NCBI GenBank assembly: GCA_934589225.1 | Contig: CAKTNS010000006.1 | Location: 1 to 64,000, forward strand | Length of the DNA stretch: 64,000 nucleotides | Source: an uncultured Oscillospiraceae bacterium | Lineage (GTDB): Bacteria > Bacillota > Clostridia > Oscillospirales > Oscillospiraceae | Direction of reading: 5' to 3' | In this document: positions 61,684 to 64,000 of the stretch, piece by piece | Layout of the letters: every line of letters begins with the position of its first letter | How positions within the stretch are numbered: position 1 is the stretch's first letter | Notes under the pieces: generated by a model | Seen by the model: the letters and a program-made list of their open reading frames with translations, nothing else | Told to the model about the DNA's origin: nothing | Databases searched by the model: none | Position numbers and translations under genes: made by a program

Positions 61684-61728
61684 TGCATGGGAGGGCATGG
61701 ACATAAGTTCATGCCCTCCGTGCATTTT
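61684..61728 (+). promoter_or_regulatory. Leader hairpin of repA
   Basis: GGAGGGCATG (61690-61699) pairs with CATGCCCTCC (61710-61719); an outer TGCA/TGCA helix closes it and TTTT follows. It can terminate transcription or hold back translation of repA, whose GGAGG starts 5 bases later. Confidence 0.65.
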
Positions 61729-61741
61729 GGAGGTAAATCAA

Positions 61742-62662
61742 ATGGCTGTATTTCGCATTGAAAAGAACAAAAATTATACGGTGATGGCAAACTATCACCT
61801 TCGGGATATATCTCTTTCGCTCAAAGCCAAGGGGCTGCTGTCGCTGATGCTCTCCCTGCCGGAGGGCTGGGACTATACCACCAAGGGGCTTGCCTGCATC
61901 TGCAAGGACGGTGTGGACAGCATCTGTTCCACGGTCAAAGAGCTGGAAAAAGCCGGATATGTCCAGCGTAGACGGCTCAGAAACGAGCTAGGGCATCTCA
62001 CAGAGATCGAGTACACGATTCTGGAAAAGCCTATCCACACAGCATCTTCGGAGGAATCCGCGCTGCCCGACAGTTCTGCAAAAGCCGGGACCCCACCTAA
62101 ACGGGAAAAGCCAGTTTTGGATTATCCTGTTTTGGACAATCCTGAACTGGCTTTTCCAGAACAGGAGGAACCTGAACAGGAAAATCCCGCCCAATTAAAT
62201 ATACAAGAATCAATTACAGAAAAATTAAATACTGATCTATCAAGTAAAGATTCATTCTTTCCTTCTACAGAAGCCGTTCCGGTAAATAGACAGGTTCCGC
62301 TGACAGACGGAAGGACAGAAAGAGAAAGGATCAGAGAGCAGATTGAGTATAAAATTATGCGGGATCGGTATGGTCAGGAGCAGATTGATGAGCTTGTGGA
62401 AATCATGCTGGAGGTTGCCATGAATCGCAGTCCTACGATTCGCATTGGCAGAGAAGCGGAATACGCCACTGCCTATGTTCAGGATCGGTTCTCCAGAATT
62501 ACATCCATGCACATTGAGCGTGTCTGCGATGGCATCCGGGATAATCACACTCAGGTGCGAAATACCAAAGCCTACCTTCTAGCGGCACTGTTCAATGCCG
62601 TTTCCACCCTGGACAGCTACTACACCATGCAGGCAAACAGCGATTTTGGCAGCTCTTTTTGA
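61742..62662 (+). CDS. RepA-type replication initiator
   Basis: 306 residues from ATG 61742 behind GGAGG. N-terminal RepA_N winged-helix region (YTVMANYHLRDISLSLKAKG, WDYTTKGLACICKDGVDSI), acidic linker, C-terminal DUF6017-like helical region. It may allow replication of the excised circle. Its stop lies in a terminator hairpin. Confidence 0.88.
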   Translation: MAVFRIEKNKNYTVMANYHLRDISLSLKAKGLLSLMLSLPEGWDYTTKGLACICKDGVDSICSTVKELEKAGYVQRRRLRNELGHLTEIEYTILEKPIHTASSEESALPDSSAKAGTPPKREKPVLDYPVLDNPELAFPEQEEPEQENPAQLNIQESITEKLNTDLSSKDSFFPSTEAVPVNRQVPLTDGRTERERIREQIEYKIMRDRYGQEQIDELVEIMLEVAMNRSPTIRIGREAEYATAYVQDRFSRITSMHIERVCDGIRDNHTQVRNTKAYLLAALFNAVSTLDSYYTMQANSDFGSSF

Positions 62663-62673
62663 GCTGCTTTTTT
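62649..62673 (+). terminator. Terminator at the end of repA
   Basis: GCAGCTC/GAGCTGC with a TTTTT loop, then TTTTTT; includes the repA stop codon. Confidence 0.85.
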
Positions 62674-62706
62674 CATATCTGGATACCAGCGCAAGGAGCA
62701 AACACA

Positions 62707-63018
62707 ATGTCAAAAAGTAAAACCATTGCCAAGCGGATGGAGGAAGCACGGATTCAGGCCGGTGCCCAGAATTACAAGGGGCATGACTACATGGACTTGG
62801 CCCGGTTTGATACAAACACCCGGCACATGATCATCTTCCATGTCCTGACCCATGATTCCCCAGTGGGTGACAAAGGCGACAGGATGCGCCTGTTCCTCTC
62901 CGACAAGGGCTATCAGAAAGCATTGGAGAATGAAAAGCACGGGAACATCCAGATTATTTCCCATGCAAAGGTCGTTCGAGGAAATCTGATTTACGACCAC
63001 AAAGACCAGCTTCGGTAA
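62707..63018 (+). CDS. DUF5720 family protein (copy 2)
   Basis: 103 residues from ATG 62707 behind AAGGAG. ARFDTNTRHMIIFHVLTHDS and DRMRLFLSDKGYQKAL are DUF5720 signatures. Typical neighbour of PcfB and VirD4 in Tn1549-type elements. Function unknown. Confidence 0.78.
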   Translation: MSKSKTIAKRMEEARIQAGAQNYKGHDYMDLARFDTNTRHMIIFHVLTHDSPVGDKGDRMRLFLSDKGYQKALENEKHGNIQIISHAKVVRGNLIYDHKDQLR

Positions 63019-63122
63019 AGGAGGTTCTATGAATCTGAAAATTCTGCTGCACCGGCTGGTGGTTCCGCCCTAGCAGGGATTGTCTTCTCCCTGAAAATCC
63101 ACAGAAAGGAGCGTGATTTTCC

Positions 63123-63584
63123 ATGCAGGAAGAAGTGGAACAGAGGGTCGTCACCCTCATCGTCAACTGCACCAAGCTGACAGAGCAGGAGCTGAGAAAA
63201 GCACTGGGGAAACTGCTTACGCACCTGAAAACCCAGCACCAAACCAAGCAGCCCCACGGCAAGATGACCGTCAAAAAGCTCGCCGCCCAGAATCGAGGCT
63301 TGCAGAGCGTGGAGGTCACAGACCAAAATATCGGCTCTTTCAACCGTATTGCCAGAAAGTACGGCATTGATTTTGCCCCTTTCAAGGCAAAGGGACAGGA
63401 TCGCTACCTGATTTTCTTCAAAAGTCAGGATGCCGATGCCATGACCGCCGCTTTCAAGGAGTACACAGAACAAATTGTGAATAAGAAATCCCGCCCCTCT
63501 ATCCTTGCCAAGCTGGAACAGTTCAAGGCGCTGATTCAGTCCGCCGTGGTGGATCGGACAAAGAAAAAGGAGCTGGAACGGTGA
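63123..63584 (+). CDS. PcfB family protein (DUF3801)
   Basis: 153 residues behind AAAGGAG. LTVKKLAAQ-like and NIGSFNRIARKYGIDFAPFK, DRYLIFFKSQDADAM match PcfB, a conjugation protein encoded just before the coupling protein. The VirD4 start GTG overlaps its stop. Confidence 0.85.
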   Translation: MQEEVEQRVVTLIVNCTKLTEQELRKALGKLLTHLKTQHQTKQPHGKMTVKKLAAQNRGLQSVEVTDQNIGSFNRIARKYGIDFAPFKAKGQDRYLIFFKSQDADAMTAAFKEYTEQIVNKKSRPSILAKLEQFKALIQSAVVDRTKKKELER

Positions 63585-64000
63585 AACAGGTAAACTGGAA
63601 GAAAGCACTTCTGCCAAATCTGCCCTATGTATTCATTGCGTTGCTCTGCACAAAGCTGGGGCAGGCCGCACGGCTGGCAACTGGTGCTGATTTTGCTGGA
63701 AAATTCCTGCATTTTCTGGAAGGGCTGTCAGATGCCTTTTCGGTTCCGCTGCCCAGCTTCCACCCAGTAGATCTTTGCGTCGGCATTGCCATCGCTGCAG
63801 CCATGCGGCTGGGTGTCTATGTGAAGGGCAAAAATGCCAAGAAGTTCCGGCACAACCAGGAGTACGGTTCTGCCCGGTGGGGAACCGCCACCGACATTGC
63901 CCCTTACGTTGATCCGGCTTTTGAGAATAACATGATTCTCACCCAGACGGAAAGCCTGACCATGAACAACCGTCCCGCCGATCCCCGTACCGCACGGAAC
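63581..64000 (+). CDS. VirD4/TraG-type coupling protein (N-terminal part)
   Basis: 140 codons are visible from GTG 63581; the gene runs off the window. Two hydrophobic segments (LPYVFIALLCT; VDLCVGIAIAAAM) are followed by HNQEYGSARWGTATDI, the typical start of VirD4/TraG proteins that feed the relaxase-DNA complex into the channel. The ATPase motifs lie beyond the edge. Confidence 0.85.
   Translation, partial: MKQVNWKKALLPNLPYVFIALLCTKLGQAARLATGADFAGKFLHFLEGLSDAFSVPLPSFHPVDLCVGIAIAAAMRLGVYVKGKNAKKFRHNQEYGSARWGTATDIAPYVDPAFENNMILTQTESLTMNNRPADPRTARN

Larger units (their letters stand above)
58800..64000 (+). mobile_element. ICE B, left end (Tn1549-type)
   Basis: ParB, a Cys-rich protein, a DUF5720-like protein, an unknown protein, RepA, DUF5720, PcfB and the start of VirD4 in one direction: the left module of Tn1549-type elements. 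The precise left end is not visible; it lies between the tRNA fragment and parB. The rest runs off the window. Confidence 0.85.

Noticed and set aside
1..64000. CRISPR arrays
   Set aside because: No series of regularly spaced direct repeats with unique spacers; the three ATCTGT units are too short and too few.

Overview
The window looks like the genome of a gut Clostridia (Oscillospiraceae/Ruminococcaceae-type Firmicute). The evidence is AGGAGG-type ribosome binding sites, a GC-rich core, preQ1-I and ZTP riboswitches, and two partial integrative conjugative elements (ICEs) of the Tn1549 type. No species can be named from sequence alone.

Layout. (1) About 1-35,239: right-hand part of one ICE ('ICE A'). 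It holds the end of a conjugation operon (class C sortase, cytosine methyltransferase, NlpC/P60 wall hydrolase, DUF4315, DUF4366, topoisomerase III, two ArdA-DUF3846 fusions), the mobilization genes (relaxase, MobC, a candidate oriT), and a regulatory/recombination end (sigma-like factor, HTH protein, a strongly structured non-coding stretch, TnpW, large serine recombinase). AT-rich cargo is inserted: a membrane protein with a HEPN-type R-x4-H motif, a complete Gabija pair (gajA-gajB), a VanZ-domain protein, a complete agr-type peptide quorum-sensing locus, secreted and lipoprotein genes, an ABC exporter, and a set made of a dead ABC ATPase, a CARDB-like surface protein and a MacB-like permease. 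(2) 35,240-55,755: chromosomal core. It holds tRNA-Pro with its own promoter and terminator, queT under a preQ1-I riboswitch, an eight-gene purine operon under a ZTP riboswitch, an LRR-like protein, an MBOAT/SGNH acyltransferase pair, hup-rqcP, rpsF-ssb-rpsR, a dispersed-repeat patch and a metal-handling pair. (3) 55,850-58,790: debris of another element (RHH antitoxin-zeta toxin, truncated Maff2, membrane protein plus Xre regulator, C-terminal stub of a tyrosine integrase, 3' piece of a tRNA-Thr gene). (4) About 58,900-64,000: left end of a second Tn1549-type ICE ('ICE B': ParB, RepA, two DUF5720 paralogues, PcfB, start of VirD4).

How the parts work together. ICE A combines DNA processing (relaxase, TopB, recombinase), anti-restriction (two ArdA proteins, a methyltransferase) and defence cargo (Gabija, possibly the HEPN protein) with a peptide signalling locus (agrBD on one strand, agrAC on the other) facing surface and transport genes. 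The purine operon contains an unusual enzyme set: a PurF homologue without the N-terminal catalytic Cys, and separate PurO and AICAR transformylase instead of a bifunctional PurH. The strongest candidates for something new are the agr-linked surface/export cargo with its catalytically dead ABC ATPase, the structured RNA-like stretch beside the recombinase, the queT leader with three tandem terminators and a possible antiterminator, terminators placed between consecutive ICE B genes, and the repeated use of apparent ATA/ATT start codons in ICE genes.
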